A program made the position numbers and the translations under genes. Below are positions 1 to 7,661 of a stretch of 64,000 nucleotides of DNA, one piece after another (position 1 is the first letter of the stretch; every line of letters begins with the position of its first letter). The notes under the pieces were generated by a model. It searched no databases and was not told where the DNA came from. It was given only the letters and a program-made list of their open reading frames with translations. This DNA is from Patulibacter sp. SYSU D01012 (GTDB lineage: Bacteria > Actinomycetota > Thermoleophilia > Solirubrobacterales > Solirubrobacteraceae). Location of the stretch: NCBI RefSeq assembly GCF_017916475.1, contig NZ_JAFMTB010000003.1, forward strand, positions 531,757 through 595,756. The letters are read 5' to 3'.

Positions 1-640
1 GGCGGCCGGCGGGGACGACGCCGCGCGCCTGCGCCTCGGCCTTCTCGAGGGAGCCGTAGATCGCCTCCATGCGCCGGGTGGCGATGCGGCCGGTCAGCAG
101 GGTGTTGATCGTCACGCCGTCGGCGGCGACCTCGCGCGCCAGCGTCTTGAACGCCGCGAGCGCGCCGGAGCGCTCGGCGTTCGACAGCATCAGGTTCGCG
201 ATCGGCTCGCGGACCGACGTGGACGCGACGCCGACGACGCGGCCCCAGCCACGCTCGCGCATCCCCGGCAGCGTGCGGCGCAGCAGCGCCATCGGGGCGC
301 GGACCAGGTTGCGGTGCGCGGTCTCCCACTCCTCGTCGGCGAACGCGAGCGGGTCGGGGCCGGCCGGCGGCCCGCCGGTGTTGACGACGACGATGTCGAT
401 CGGGCCGACCGCGGCCTCGGCGGCGTCGACCAGGCGGTCCGCGCCGGCGACGTCGTCCGTGTCCCACTGGATGCCGGCGGCCGCGCCGACCTCCTCCGCG
501 GCCCGCGCCGTGCGCTCGGGGTCGCGCGAGGAGAGGACGACGCGGACGCCCTCGTCGACGAGCGCCTGCGCGATCGCGCGGCCGATGCCGGCCGACGCGC
601 CGCCGACGATCGCGGTCCTGCCCTGGATGCCGAGGTCCAT
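1..640 (-). CDS. SDR-family oxidoreductase, 3' end cut by window edge
   Basis: This is the N-terminal ~213 residues of a Rossmann-fold short-chain dehydrogenase/reductase; the C-terminus lies outside the window. It starts with MDLGIQGRTAIVGGASAGIG, where GGASAGIG is the nucleotide-binding glycine motif, and has VNTGG in place of the usual NNAG. The usual YxxxK active site is not seen: the stretch reads LSNAERSGALAAFK, with Ser and Arg where Tyr and Lys normally sit. Such variants occur in a branch of FabG-like SDRs, so substrate and even catalysis are uncertain. The start ATG (638-640) follows a GATACT hexamer by 7 nt, suggesting a leaderless message. It is divergent from the HxlR regulator, which may control it. 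Confidence 0.85.
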   Translation of the reverse strand, partial: MDLGIQGRTAIVGGASAGIGRAIAQALVDEGVRVVLSSRDPERTARAAEEVGAAAGIQWDTDDVAGADRLVDAAEAAVGPIDIVVVNTGGPPAGPDPLAFADEEWETAHRNLVRAPMALLRRTLPGMRERGWGRVVGVASTSVREPIANLMLSNAERSGALAAFKTLAREVAADGVTINTLLTGRIATRRMEAIYGSLEKAEAQARGVVPAGR

Positions 641-689
641 GGCGTCGAGTATCGCGCGCCGCCGTCCCCGCGAACGCCCCGTCTGGCGG

Positions 690-704
690 GTTGCGTGGCG
701 CAAC
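690..704. promoter_or_regulatory. dyad between divergent SDR and HxlR genes (candidate HxlR operator)
   Basis: A perfect 6-bp inverted repeat, GTTGCG-TGG-CGCAAC, lies in the 86-bp gap between the divergent genes and overlaps the likely -35 (TTGCGT, 691-696) of the HxlR promoter. The -10 would be TAGGCT (715-720), 6 nt before the ATG. HxlR regulators usually bind short dyads at their own divergent promoter, so autoregulation is the simplest reading. Confidence 0.5.
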
Positions 705-726
705 GCACCGGTCGTAGGCTGGCGGC

Positions 727-1221
727 ATGGCGCTCCAGCGCGACTACCCGGGGCAGGTGTGCAGCGTCGCCTCGGCGCTCGAGGTGGTGGGCGAGCGGTG
801 GACGCTGCTGATCGTCCGCGACCTGCTGCTGGGGCTGCGGCGCTTCGACGAGCTCCAGGCGGATCTGGGGGTGGCGCGCAACGTCCTGCAGGCGCGGCTG
901 GAGCTGCTCGTCGCGCACGGCGTCGTCGAGCGGCGCCCGTACCAGGAGCGGCCGCCGCGGCACGAGTACCGGCTGACCCCGAAGGGCGAGGACCTGGCGC
1001 CGGTCCTCCACGCGCTCATGCGCTGGGGCGACGCGCACGCGCCGCGGCCGGGCGGCCCGCCCGTCCTCGTCGAGCATCGCGGCTGCGGCGGCGCGGTCGA
1101 CGCCCACTGGCGCTGCTCGCGCTGCGGGCGCGACCTCGGGCCGGGCGACGCGGAGGCCGTCCCGGGGCCGGGCGCCGGCCCCGACCATCCGGTGCGGCTC
1201 GCCGCCGCGAGCGCCGCCTGA
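727..1221 (+). CDS. HxlR-family winged-helix transcriptional regulator
   Basis: A 164-residue HxlR/DUF24-type MarR-fold regulator. Residues ~10-100 hold the winged helix (VVGERWTLLIVRDLLLGLRRF, a typical HxlR start, then YRLTPKGEDL in the wing). The C-terminal ~45 residues add a Cys-containing tail with a CSRC motif that may bind metal or sense redox state. The start has TAGGCT only 6 nt upstream, so the mRNA is probably leaderless. It is divergent from the SDR gene, and a short dyad between them suggests local control. The ligand is unknown. Confidence 0.88.
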   Translation: MALQRDYPGQVCSVASALEVVGERWTLLIVRDLLLGLRRFDELQADLGVARNVLQARLELLVAHGVVERRPYQERPPRHEYRLTPKGEDLAPVLHALMRWGDAHAPRPGGPPVLVEHRGCGGAVDAHWRCSRCGRDLGPGDAEAVPGPGAGPDHPVRLAAASAA

Positions 1222-1472
1222 CGCCGGCGCGGCCGGGGTGGTGCTGCCGGTCGGTCCCGTGCCCCGCGGTCCGGCAGGTCAGGCCCCGGGGGCCGACTCG
1301 CCCTCGGCTCCGTCCCCGAGTTCCCCGCGTCCCCGCCTTCGGCCCGCACCACCGGCGCGTCCCCGTCTCTGGCACGGGCCACCGGCGCGTCCCCGGGCCG
1401 CGGCGCGGGGCGAGTAGCATCACGCAACGAACCACAGGGTCGCTGCGCGCGGCCCGCGATCCCCGGAGGACC

Positions 1473-2705
1473 ATGCCCGCTCCCGACCGCCCCACCACCC
1501 TCCGCCCGCGGGTCGTCGTCACCGGCGTCGGGGCGGTCACCGCCCTCGGCGTGGGGGCCGAGGAGCTGCACCGCCGCTGGACGGCCGGCGACGTCGGCAT
1601 CGTCGACGGGGCGGGGGCGGCGACGTCGTTCGTCCCGCGTGAGCACCTGACGGTCAAGGAGGCGCGCCGCGCCGACCGCTTCACCCAGATGGCGATCGTC
1701 GCGGCCGACGAGGCGCTGGCCGCGGCGGGCTGGGGCGACGAGCACGCCGGCCTGGACCCCACGCGGATCGGCTGCGTCATCGGCACCGGCATCGGCGGCC
1801 TCGGCACGCTCGAGGCGCAGATCGACGTGCACCGCGACAAGGGGCCGCAGGGCCTGTCGCCGCTCGGCATCCCGATGCTCATGGGCAACGCCGCCACCGG
1901 GACGGTCGCGATGCGCCACGGGCTGCACGGCCCGGGCTACGCGACGCTGTCCGCCTGTGCGGCGGGGGCGAACGCCATCGGCTCGGGCGTGCGAGCGATC
2001 CAGGCGGGCGACGCCGACGCGATGCTCGTCGGCGGCTCCGAGGCGACCGTCACGCCCTACGCGCAGGCGGCGTTCGCGCAGATGGGCGCGTCGTCGCCGT
2101 CCGGGATCTCGCGGCCGTTCGATGCGCGGCGCGACGGCTTCGTCATGGGGGAGGGCGCCGCGGTGCTCGTCCTGGAGGAGGAGACCCGCGCGCGGGCCCG
2201 CGGCGCCGCGATCCTCGGGGTCGTCGCCGGCTACGGGACGACCGTCGACGCCCACCACCTGACGGCGCCCGAGCCCGACGGCCGCTGGGCCGCGCTGGCG
2301 ATGACGCGCGCGCTGGAGGACGCGGGCGTCGGTTCCGACGACGTCGACTACGTGAACGCCCACGGCACCTCCACGCCGCTGAACGACGCCGCCGAGGCGC
2401 GGGCGCTGCGCGCGGCCCTGGGCGCGCGGGCGGCCACGGTCCCCGTCTCGTCCACGAAGTCGACGCTGGGCCACCTGCTCGGCGCCGGCGGCGCGGTCGA
2501 GGCGGTCGCGACGCTCCTGGCGCTGCGCGACGCCGTCGCCCCGCCGAACCTCGGCTACGAGCAGGAGGACCCCGAGGTGGGGCTGCGGATCGTCACCGGC
2601 ACGGCGCTCGCGCTGGACCGCCCCGCCGACCGCCCGCTGACCGCGCTGTCGAACTCGTTCGGGTTCGGCGGCCACAACGCGGTGCTCTGCCTGCAGGGGG
2701 CGTAG
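1473..2705 (+). CDS. fabF: 3-oxoacyl-[acyl-carrier-protein] synthase II-like (KAS II)
   Basis: A 410-residue thiolase-fold condensing enzyme that extends acyl-ACP with malonyl-ACP. The Cys-His-His triad is visible: SACAAG (nucleophile Cys), NAHGTSTPLND, and KSTLGHLLGAGGAVE with the conserved Lys. The end, LSNSFGFGGHNAVL, is classic FabF. The chosen ATG has a good ribosome-binding site (GGAGGA, 1465-1470); a TAGCAT -10 lies at 1415-1420, so this gene has a real leader. It stands alone, without the usual fabD/acpP/fabH neighbours, so it may be a second KAS serving a specialised lipid rather than the housekeeping copy. It converges on the ABC-F gene. Confidence 0.92.
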   Translation: MPAPDRPTTLRPRVVVTGVGAVTALGVGAEELHRRWTAGDVGIVDGAGAATSFVPREHLTVKEARRADRFTQMAIVAADEALAAAGWGDEHAGLDPTRIGCVIGTGIGGLGTLEAQIDVHRDKGPQGLSPLGIPMLMGNAATGTVAMRHGLHGPGYATLSACAAGANAIGSGVRAIQAGDADAMLVGGSEATVTPYAQAAFAQMGASSPSGISRPFDARRDGFVMGEGAAVLVLEEETRARARGAAILGVVAGYGTTVDAHHLTAPEPDGRWAALAMTRALEDAGVGSDDVDYVNAHGTSTPLNDAAEARALRAALGARAATVPVSSTKSTLGHLLGAGGAVEAVATLLALRDAVAPPNLGYEQEDPEVGLRIVTGTALALDRPADRPLTALSNSFGFGGHNAVLCLQGA

Positions 2706-2753
2706 GGACGGGCGCGGCACGGGGCGGCGCGAGGGCCCGGGCGCGGAGGCGGC

Positions 2754-4514
2754 TCAGTCGCCGTGCCCGCGCACCTGCACCGTCCGCGTGATCCCGAGCG
2801 CCGCGCGGAACCGCTCGTCGTGCGAGGCGACGACGAGCGCCCCGGGCCACCCCGCGAGCGCCGCCTCGAGCGCCTCGAGCGACGCCAGGTCCAGGTGGTT
2901 CGTCGGCTCGTCGAGCAGCAGCGCGGTCGTGCGCCGCAGGGCCAGCACGGCCAGCTCGGCGCGGGTGAGCTCGCCGGGGGAGAGCGAGCCGGCGGGCCGG
3001 ACGACGACCTCGGCGCCCAGCCCGAACGTCGCCAACGCCGTCCGCGCCCGGGCGCCGTCGACCCCCGCGAGCGCGGCCACGGCGTCCGCGACCGGCGGGG
3101 CGGCCTCCGCGTCTTCCCCCGCCGGCCGGACGGTGGTCGCGCCTGGCGCAGCGTCTCCCACCGCCAGCCGGACGTTGGCCGCGCCTGGTGCCGCGTCTCC
3201 CGCCGCCGGCGCCGCGGCGGTCGGCGCGTCGCCGGCGAGCAGCCGGCCGCGCGCCTGACCCAGGACGGCCACCTCGGTGCCGCCCGCGACCCGGCGGGCC
3301 CCGGCGGCGAGCGGCACCGTCCCGGCGAGCGCGCCGAGCAGCGTCGACTTGCCGCTGCCGTTCGGGCCGGCGAGCAGCAGGCGCTCGCCGTGCGCGACCT
3401 CCAGGTCGACCGGCCCCAGTCGCCAGCCGTCGCGGGCGACGACGGCCGCCTCGAGCGCCACGACCCACGGCGCCCGCTGCTCGGCCGGCGTCAGGTGCAG
3501 GCGCAGCGGCGGGACGTCCCGGGGCTTCTCCGGGATGGCGCGCTCCGCCCGGCCGGCGACGACCCGCGCGCGGCGCTGCATCCCCTCGGCCCGGGACCGC
3601 ACCCACTCCTTCTGGTGCTTGTCGTTGTCGTGCGTCGCGGCGCCGGCCTTGCGGAAGCTGGCGGCGGCCCGTCGTCGGGTCTCCTCGGCCGCGGCGTGCA
3701 GCGCGGCGCGCGCGGCGACGGCGTCGTCGTGCTCGGCGTGCGCCCGGCGGCGGGCCTCGGCGCGCTCCCGCTCCCACGAGGCGAAGTCGCCGTGGTGGTG
3801 GACCGCGGTGCCGGGCGGGGCGTCCGGGTCGCCGAGCACGACGAGCTCGGTCGCGACATCGGTCAGCAGCGCGCGATCGTGCGAGACGAGGACGACGCCG
3901 CCCCGGTGCGCCGCCAGGACGTCGCGCAGCACGCGCAGGCCGTCGGCGTCCAGGTGGTTCGTGGGCTCGTCGAGCAGCGCGACGTCGTGGCGGCTGGCGC
4001 GCAGCACCGCCAGTCCGACGCGCGCGGCCTGGCCGCCGGACAGCGCGGCGAGGGGGCGGTCCAGCAGGGCCGGGGCCAGGCCGACGTCGCCGGCCGCGGC
4101 GGCCAGGCGGGCGTCGGCGTCGTCGCCCCCGAGCGCCAGCCAGCGGTCGAGCGCCGCGGCGTGGTCATCGATCGCGTCCAGGTCGCCGGCCGCCAGCCGC
4201 GCCGCCTGCCGGTCGACGTCGCGTGCCGCGGCGGCGACGCCCAGGCGCTCGAGCGCGACCTCGCGCGCCGGCCGCGGGTCGCCGTGGCCGGCCAGCTGCG
4301 GCAGGTGCCCGACGGTGCCGTGGCGGCGCACGGCCCCGCCGTCCGGCGGCTCGAGGCCCGCGAGGACGCGCAGCAGGGTGGTCTTGCCGGACCCGTTCGG
4401 GCCGATCAGGCCGATGCGGGACGTGGTGTGGACGCGCAGATCGACGCCGGCGAGCACGGTCCGGGGACCGTGGTGGCGGACGACCGCGCGGGCGTCGAGG
4501 AGGATCGACGGCAC
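2754..4514 (-). CDS. ABC-F family ATPase (ribosome-associated, possible antibiotic resistance)
   Basis: A 586-residue protein with two ABC domains and no membrane segments, the ABC-F layout. Domain 1 has GPNGSGKTTLL (Walker A), LSGGQAARV (signature) and LLDEPTNHLD (Walker B). Domain 2 has GPNGSGKSTLL, LSPGELTRAE and LLDEPTNHLD. The charged linker between them is the P-site tRNA interaction motif region, which sets specificity in this family. Domain 2 carries a low-complexity insertion with an imperfect tandem repeat of about 16-17 residues (GDAAPGA...VR.A). The start is GTG at 4512-4514 behind GAAGGAG. The ~155-nt leader encodes a five-codon ORF, an arrangement known from inducible ABC-F resistance genes. 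Whether it protects against antibiotics or acts in housekeeping translation cannot be told from sequence. Confidence 0.93.
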   Translation of the reverse strand: MPSILLDARAVVRHHGPRTVLAGVDLRVHTTSRIGLIGPNGSGKTTLLRVLAGLEPPDGGAVRRHGTVGHLPQLAGHGDPRPAREVALERLGVAAAARDVDRQAARLAAGDLDAIDDHAAALDRWLALGGDDADARLAAAAGDVGLAPALLDRPLAALSGGQAARVGLAVLRASRHDVALLDEPTNHLDADGLRVLRDVLAAHRGGVVLVSHDRALLTDVATELVVLGDPDAPPGTAVHHHGDFASWERERAEARRRAHAEHDDAVAARAALHAAAEETRRRAAASFRKAGAATHDNDKHQKEWVRSRAEGMQRRARVVAGRAERAIPEKPRDVPPLRLHLTPAEQRAPWVVALEAAVVARDGWRLGPVDLEVAHGERLLLAGPNGSGKSTLLGALAGTVPLAAGARRVAGGTEVAVLGQARGRLLAGDAPTAAAPAAGDAAPGAANVRLAVGDAAPGATTVRPAGEDAEAAPPVADAVAALAGVDGARARTALATFGLGAEVVVRPAGSLSPGELTRAELAVLALRRTTALLLDEPTNHLDLASLEALEAALAGWPGALVVASHDERFRAALGITRTVQVRGHGD

Positions 4515-4631
4515 GGGGTGCTCCTTCGGGATGCGGCCGCGCGGCGCGGGAGCGCACGGCGGCCGGATGCGGGCGGACGGGACCGTCGCGAGCGACCGGC
4601 GGGGCCGGTCGGTCGGGTTCGTGGCGGCGGT

Positions 4632-4649
4632 CTAGGAGTCCTGGCGCAT
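4632..4649 (-). CDS. five-codon leader ORF (MRQDS) upstream of the ABC-F gene
   Basis: An ATG-CGC-CAG-GAC-TCC-TAG ORF begins about 20 nt into the predicted transcript, between the promoter and the ABC-F start. No clear Shine-Dalgarno site precedes it; a GGCCCCCGGGGCC hairpin lies just before. Ribosome stalling on such short ORFs controls several ABC-F genes by attenuation. Translation here is inferred, not shown. Confidence 0.4.
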   Translation of the reverse strand: MRQDS

Positions 4650-4674
4650 GGAGCGGCCCCGGGGGCCGGGAGAG

Positions 4675-4704
4675 ACGGTAGGACAGCGGCGGCCGGCCTG
4701 TCAA
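4675..4704 (-). promoter_or_regulatory. sigma70-type promoter of the ABC-F gene
   Basis: On the minus strand TTGACA (4699-4704) and TACCGT (4675-4680) are separated by 18 bp, one of the best promoter matches in the window. It predicts a transcript starting near 4668 with a leader of about 155 nt before the GTG start of the ABC-F gene. Confidence 0.65.
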
Positions 4705-4765
4705 GGGCCGAGGTGGGGCGGACGGGGGCGGGGCCGGCAGGGCGCGGGGCCGCGCGGCGCGTCGT

Positions 4766-5153
4766 GTGTCGGATCGCCCCGGTAGGAGCGGGGTGATCCG
4801 ACACCCGACGCGAAGCGGTGCCCGCGCGGGGTGCTGAGCCGGATCACCTGGGCAGGCGCGCGGTAATCCGGAACACGTCGTCAGGCGCCACCCGGCCGGG
4901 GTCCCGTGCCGGATCACCCGGGCAGGCGCGCGGTGATCCGGAACACGTCGTCAGGCGCCCTCCGGCCCGGGTCCCGTGCCGGATCACCCGGGCAGGCGCG
5001 CGGCGATCCGGAACACGTCGCCAGGCGCCACGGGCCGGGGTCGGGTGCCGGACGGCCCGACAGAGCCGCGGTGATCTGGAGCAGGTGGGCGGGGCGCGGC
5101 TGGCCGGCGAGCCCGTGCCGGATCACCCCGTTAGGAGCGCGGCGATCCGGCAC
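4766..5153. repeat. tandem array of six ~70-bp palindromic units
   Basis: Equivalent points of the units fall at 4768, 4838, 4908, 4978, 5047 and 5117, a period of 70 bp (69 once). Each holds an inverted repeat of the form CCGGATCACC...GGTGATCCGG around a 9-13 nt loop rich in GCAGG or GTAGGAG. Outer units keep the stem by paired changes: the first has GTGTCGGATC/GATCCGACAC, the last GTGCCGGATC/GATCCGGCAC. The fifth unit is the most degenerate. The array fills the space between the ABC-F promoter and the end of the ACT gene. It could be repeated operators, a structured-RNA or REP-like family, or a protein-binding array; the sequence does not decide. Confidence 0.85.
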
Positions 5154-5279
5154 ACGCCGCCCCGCCGCCCGCCGCCCGCCGCCCCGCCGCCCGGCACCCG
5201 CCGCCCCGCCGCCCGCCACCCCGCCGGCACCGCCCGGACCCTCGGCCCGCCCGACCCGGCCCGGTTCCGCCCCTGCCCC

Positions 5280-5651
5280 CTACGCGTCCCGCCGGACCTC
5301 GTGCCCCGCGCCCTCGAGCAGCCGCGCCGCCTCGTCGAGCCGTTCCGCCGGCACGAGCACGACGTCGGCCGCGAACGTCGACGCCACGAAGATCGGGAGT
5401 CCGGCCTCGCTCAGCGGTCGGATCACCGCGAGCAGCATGCCCGGCAGGTCCAGGTCGTGGGCCGACCGGCCCTCCAGCGCCCGCCACCGCTCGGGCCCGT
5501 CGCCGTCGGCGGCGGGCCGGACGACCGTCAGGCCGTCCGTGCCGCGCACGAGCGACAGCCACTCGCCGGGCGGGACCGGGCTGCCGACCGGCAGGCGATC
5601 GACGACGAACGTGCCGGGGAGGACGTGCAGGGTCTGGCCGGTCGGAGACAC
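5280..5651 (-). CDS. small ACT-domain protein
   Basis: A 123-residue protein resembling stand-alone ACT-domain (ACT_7/CASTOR-like) proteins: an N-terminal LPGTFVVDRL strand, a central PERWRALEGRSAHDLDLPGMLLAVIRPLSEAGLPIF segment and an AADVVLVP strand typical of amino-acid-binding ACT folds. It probably senses a small ligand; the ligand is unknown. The start is GTG with TAGGCT 6 nt upstream (5658-5663), so leaderless. The gene lies just downstream, on the same strand, of the SRPBCC gene. Confidence 0.75.
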   Translation of the reverse strand: MSPTGQTLHVLPGTFVVDRLPVGSPVPPGEWLSLVRGTDGLTVVRPAADGDGPERWRALEGRSAHDLDLPGMLLAVIRPLSEAGLPIFVASTFAADVVLVPAERLDEAARLLEGAGHEVRRDA

Positions 5652-5745
5652 CGGCGGAGCCTACGGCGCGGGCCGAGGCCGGGGATCGTGCCGTGCCCGT
5701 CCGGTCCGCCGCCATCAGTGCCCCGTCCGTCCGGCGCCCCCGCCC

Positions 5746-6228
5746 CTACGCCCCCGCCCGCTCCGCCAGCTCGGCCGCCACCAGACCCGGGATCACGCGC
5801 GCCCGGTGGGCGAAGATCGCGTCGACGTCCCGCAGCACGAACAGCCGCCGGGCCAGCGCGCCCGCCGGGCCCCAGCCGACGCCGTGGTGGACGACGTCCG
5901 TCATGACGGTGCCGCCGCCGGGCGCCGCCTCGAAGCGGTGCTCGTGGTGCCACAGGCCGAAGGGGCCGCGCAGCTGCACGTCGACGAAGCGGTGCGGCGG
6001 CTCCCAGCGCTGGATGACGCTCGTCCAGCGCAGCGGCACGCCGTGCAGGCGCAGCGCGTACTGGATCACGGTGCCGGTGCCCATCGGGATCGGCTCGGGC
6101 GTGATGGTGCGGAAGCGCAGCAGGTCCGGGGTGATGCGGTCCAGGTTCGCCGCGTCGGCGAAGAAGGGGAACACCTGCTCGGGCGTCCCGTCCAGCCGCT
6201 GGGAGCGACGCAGCACGTCGATGCGCAT
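5746..6228 (-). CDS. SRPBCC-family (polyketide cyclase/START-like) protein
   Basis: A 160-residue helix-grip protein with the typical start of cell-division-inhibitor-like SRPBCC proteins (LDGTPEQVFPFFADAANLDR), a central GTVIQYALRLHGVPLRWTS strand pair and a C-terminal long helix. Members bind hydrophobic ligands; none can be named here. It is divergent from the SAHH-like gene with only 54 bp between start codons. Both start codons have their own start-proximal -10 (TACCGT 6235-6240 here), so both transcripts look leaderless and their promoters lie back to back. Confidence 0.82.
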   Translation of the reverse strand: MRIDVLRRSQRLDGTPEQVFPFFADAANLDRITPDLLRFRTITPEPIPMGTGTVIQYALRLHGVPLRWTSVIQRWEPPHRFVDVQLRGPFGLWHHEHRFEAAPGGGTVMTDVVHHGVGWGPAGALARRLFVLRDVDAIFAHRARVIPGLVAAELAERAGA

Positions 6229-6282
6229 CCCCCCACGGTACGTGCGGGCCGGCGTCGACCGGCGGCGACTAGCATCGGGCCG

Positions 6283-7581
6283 ATGGCCCGGTCCCCGAGG
6301 CAGCCGGCGCGCCGGCGCCCCCCGCACGACGTCGCCGACCTGTCGCTGGCGACGGCGGGCGAGGCGCGGATCGACTGGGCCGACGCCCAGATGCCGGTCC
6401 TCGCGCAGGTGCGTGCGCGGTTCGCCGCCGAGCGCCCCCTCGACGGGCTGCGGATCGCCGCCTGCCTGCACGTGACGGCGGAGACGGGCAACCTCGTCCG
6501 CACCCTGCGCGCCGGCGGTGCCGACGTCTGGCTCGCCGCCGCCAACCCGCTCTCCACCCAGGACGAGGTCGCCGCCGCGCTCGTCCTCGCCGACGGCGTG
6601 GCCGTCCACGCCAAGCGCCGCGTCGACCGCGCGACGTACGCGCGCTTCCAGGAGACGGTCGCCGCGGCCGGCGGCCCGGGTCCCCACCTGACGATGGACG
6701 ACGGCGGCGACCTGCTCGCGGCGCTGCACGACGCCGACGGACACCACGCCGCGGCGCCCGACCTGCTCGGCGGCACCGAGGAGACCACGGCCGGCGCGCT
6801 GCGCCTGCGCGCGATGGCCGAGCGCGGCGAGCTGGGCGTCCCCGTCCTGGCGGTGCACGAGGCCGACACGCACCGCGTCGTCGAGAACCGGCACGGCACG
6901 GGCCAGTCCGCGCTCGACGGCATCCTGCGCGCGACGAACGTCCTGCTCGCCGGCCGCACCGTCGTCGTCGTCGGCTACGGCTCGTGCGGCCGCGGCGTGG
7001 CGGCGCGGGCGCGGGGCATGGGCGCGGCGGTGATCGTCTGCGAGGTCGACGCGGTGAAGGCGCTCGAGGCCAAGCTCGAGGGCTTCGACGTCGCCCCGTC
7101 CCTGGCCGCGGCCGAGCGGGGCGACATCTTCGTCACCGTCACCGGCAACCGCGACGTGCTGACCCGCGAGCACTTCGAGCGGATGCGCGACGGGTCGATC
7201 CTGGCCAACGCCGGGCACTTCGACGTCGAGATCGCGCTCGGCGACCTGGAGGCCGCGGCCGACGGCCCGCCCGTCGAGGTGCGCCCGCTGGTGGAGCGCT
7301 ACGTCGTCGGCGGCAACCGCATCCACCTGCTCGCCGGCGGGCGCGTGGTCAACCTGGCGGCGGCCGAGGGCTACCCGGCGTCCGTCATGGACCTGTCGTT
7401 CACCAACCAGGCGCTCGCGGTCGAGGCGCTCGTGCGCGACCCGGGGCGCTTCGGCCCCGGCGTGCACCGGGTGCCGCAGGAGATGGACGCCGAGATGGCG
7501 CGGCTCAAGCTCGCCAGCCTGGGCATCGACATCGACCGGCTGACGCCCGAGCAGGCTGCGTACGGGCGCACCTGGGCCTGA
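6283..7581 (+). CDS. adenosylhomocysteinase-like protein with altered active site
   Basis: A 432-residue NAD-dependent S-adenosylhomocysteine hydrolase homologue of the archaeal/Thermotoga type: NPLSTQDEV, MDDGGDLL, GGTEETTAGALRL, the NAD motif VVGYGSCGRG, and NAGHFDVEI, with no C-terminal KPDHYRY tail. Where archaeal enzymes read NDAKTKxLFDNRYGTGQS, this one reads EADTHRVVENRHGTGQS. The conserved Lys is His, the catalytic-site Asp is Glu, and the Asn before it is lost. A canonical enzyme is encoded 6 kb away, so this paralogue may use a different nucleoside-homocysteine or have a regulatory role. It starts at ATG 7 nt after TAGCAT (leaderless), divergent from the SRPBCC gene. Confidence 0.85.
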   Translation: MARSPRQPARRRPPHDVADLSLATAGEARIDWADAQMPVLAQVRARFAAERPLDGLRIAACLHVTAETGNLVRTLRAGGADVWLAAANPLSTQDEVAAALVLADGVAVHAKRRVDRATYARFQETVAAAGGPGPHLTMDDGGDLLAALHDADGHHAAAPDLLGGTEETTAGALRLRAMAERGELGVPVLAVHEADTHRVVENRHGTGQSALDGILRATNVLLAGRTVVVVGYGSCGRGVAARARGMGAAVIVCEVDAVKALEAKLEGFDVAPSLAAAERGDIFVTVTGNRDVLTREHFERMRDGSILANAGHFDVEIALGDLEAAADGPPVEVRPLVERYVVGGNRIHLLAGGRVVNLAAAEGYPASVMDLSFTNQALAVEALVRDPGRFGPGVHRVPQEMDAEMARLKLASLGIDIDRLTPEQAAYGRTWA

Positions 7582-7661
7582 CCCCCGCCGGCCCCGTCCC
7601 GCCGGCGCGCGCCCGGCTTCCGCCCGCCGGACGGCCCGTGCGGCGTCCCGCCCGCCCCCGC

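Noticed and set aside
2754..4514. The ABC-F ATPase as the missing ATPase of the Mce system
   Set aside because: It has two fused ABC domains and an ABC-F linker, which act on ribosomes; MlaF-type ATPases have a single domain and would be encoded with yrbE.
4766..5153. 70-bp repeat array as CRISPR or integron attC sites
   Set aside because: There are no unique spacers between repeats, no cas genes, no integrase gene and no attC core sites; the units are contiguous and alike throughout.
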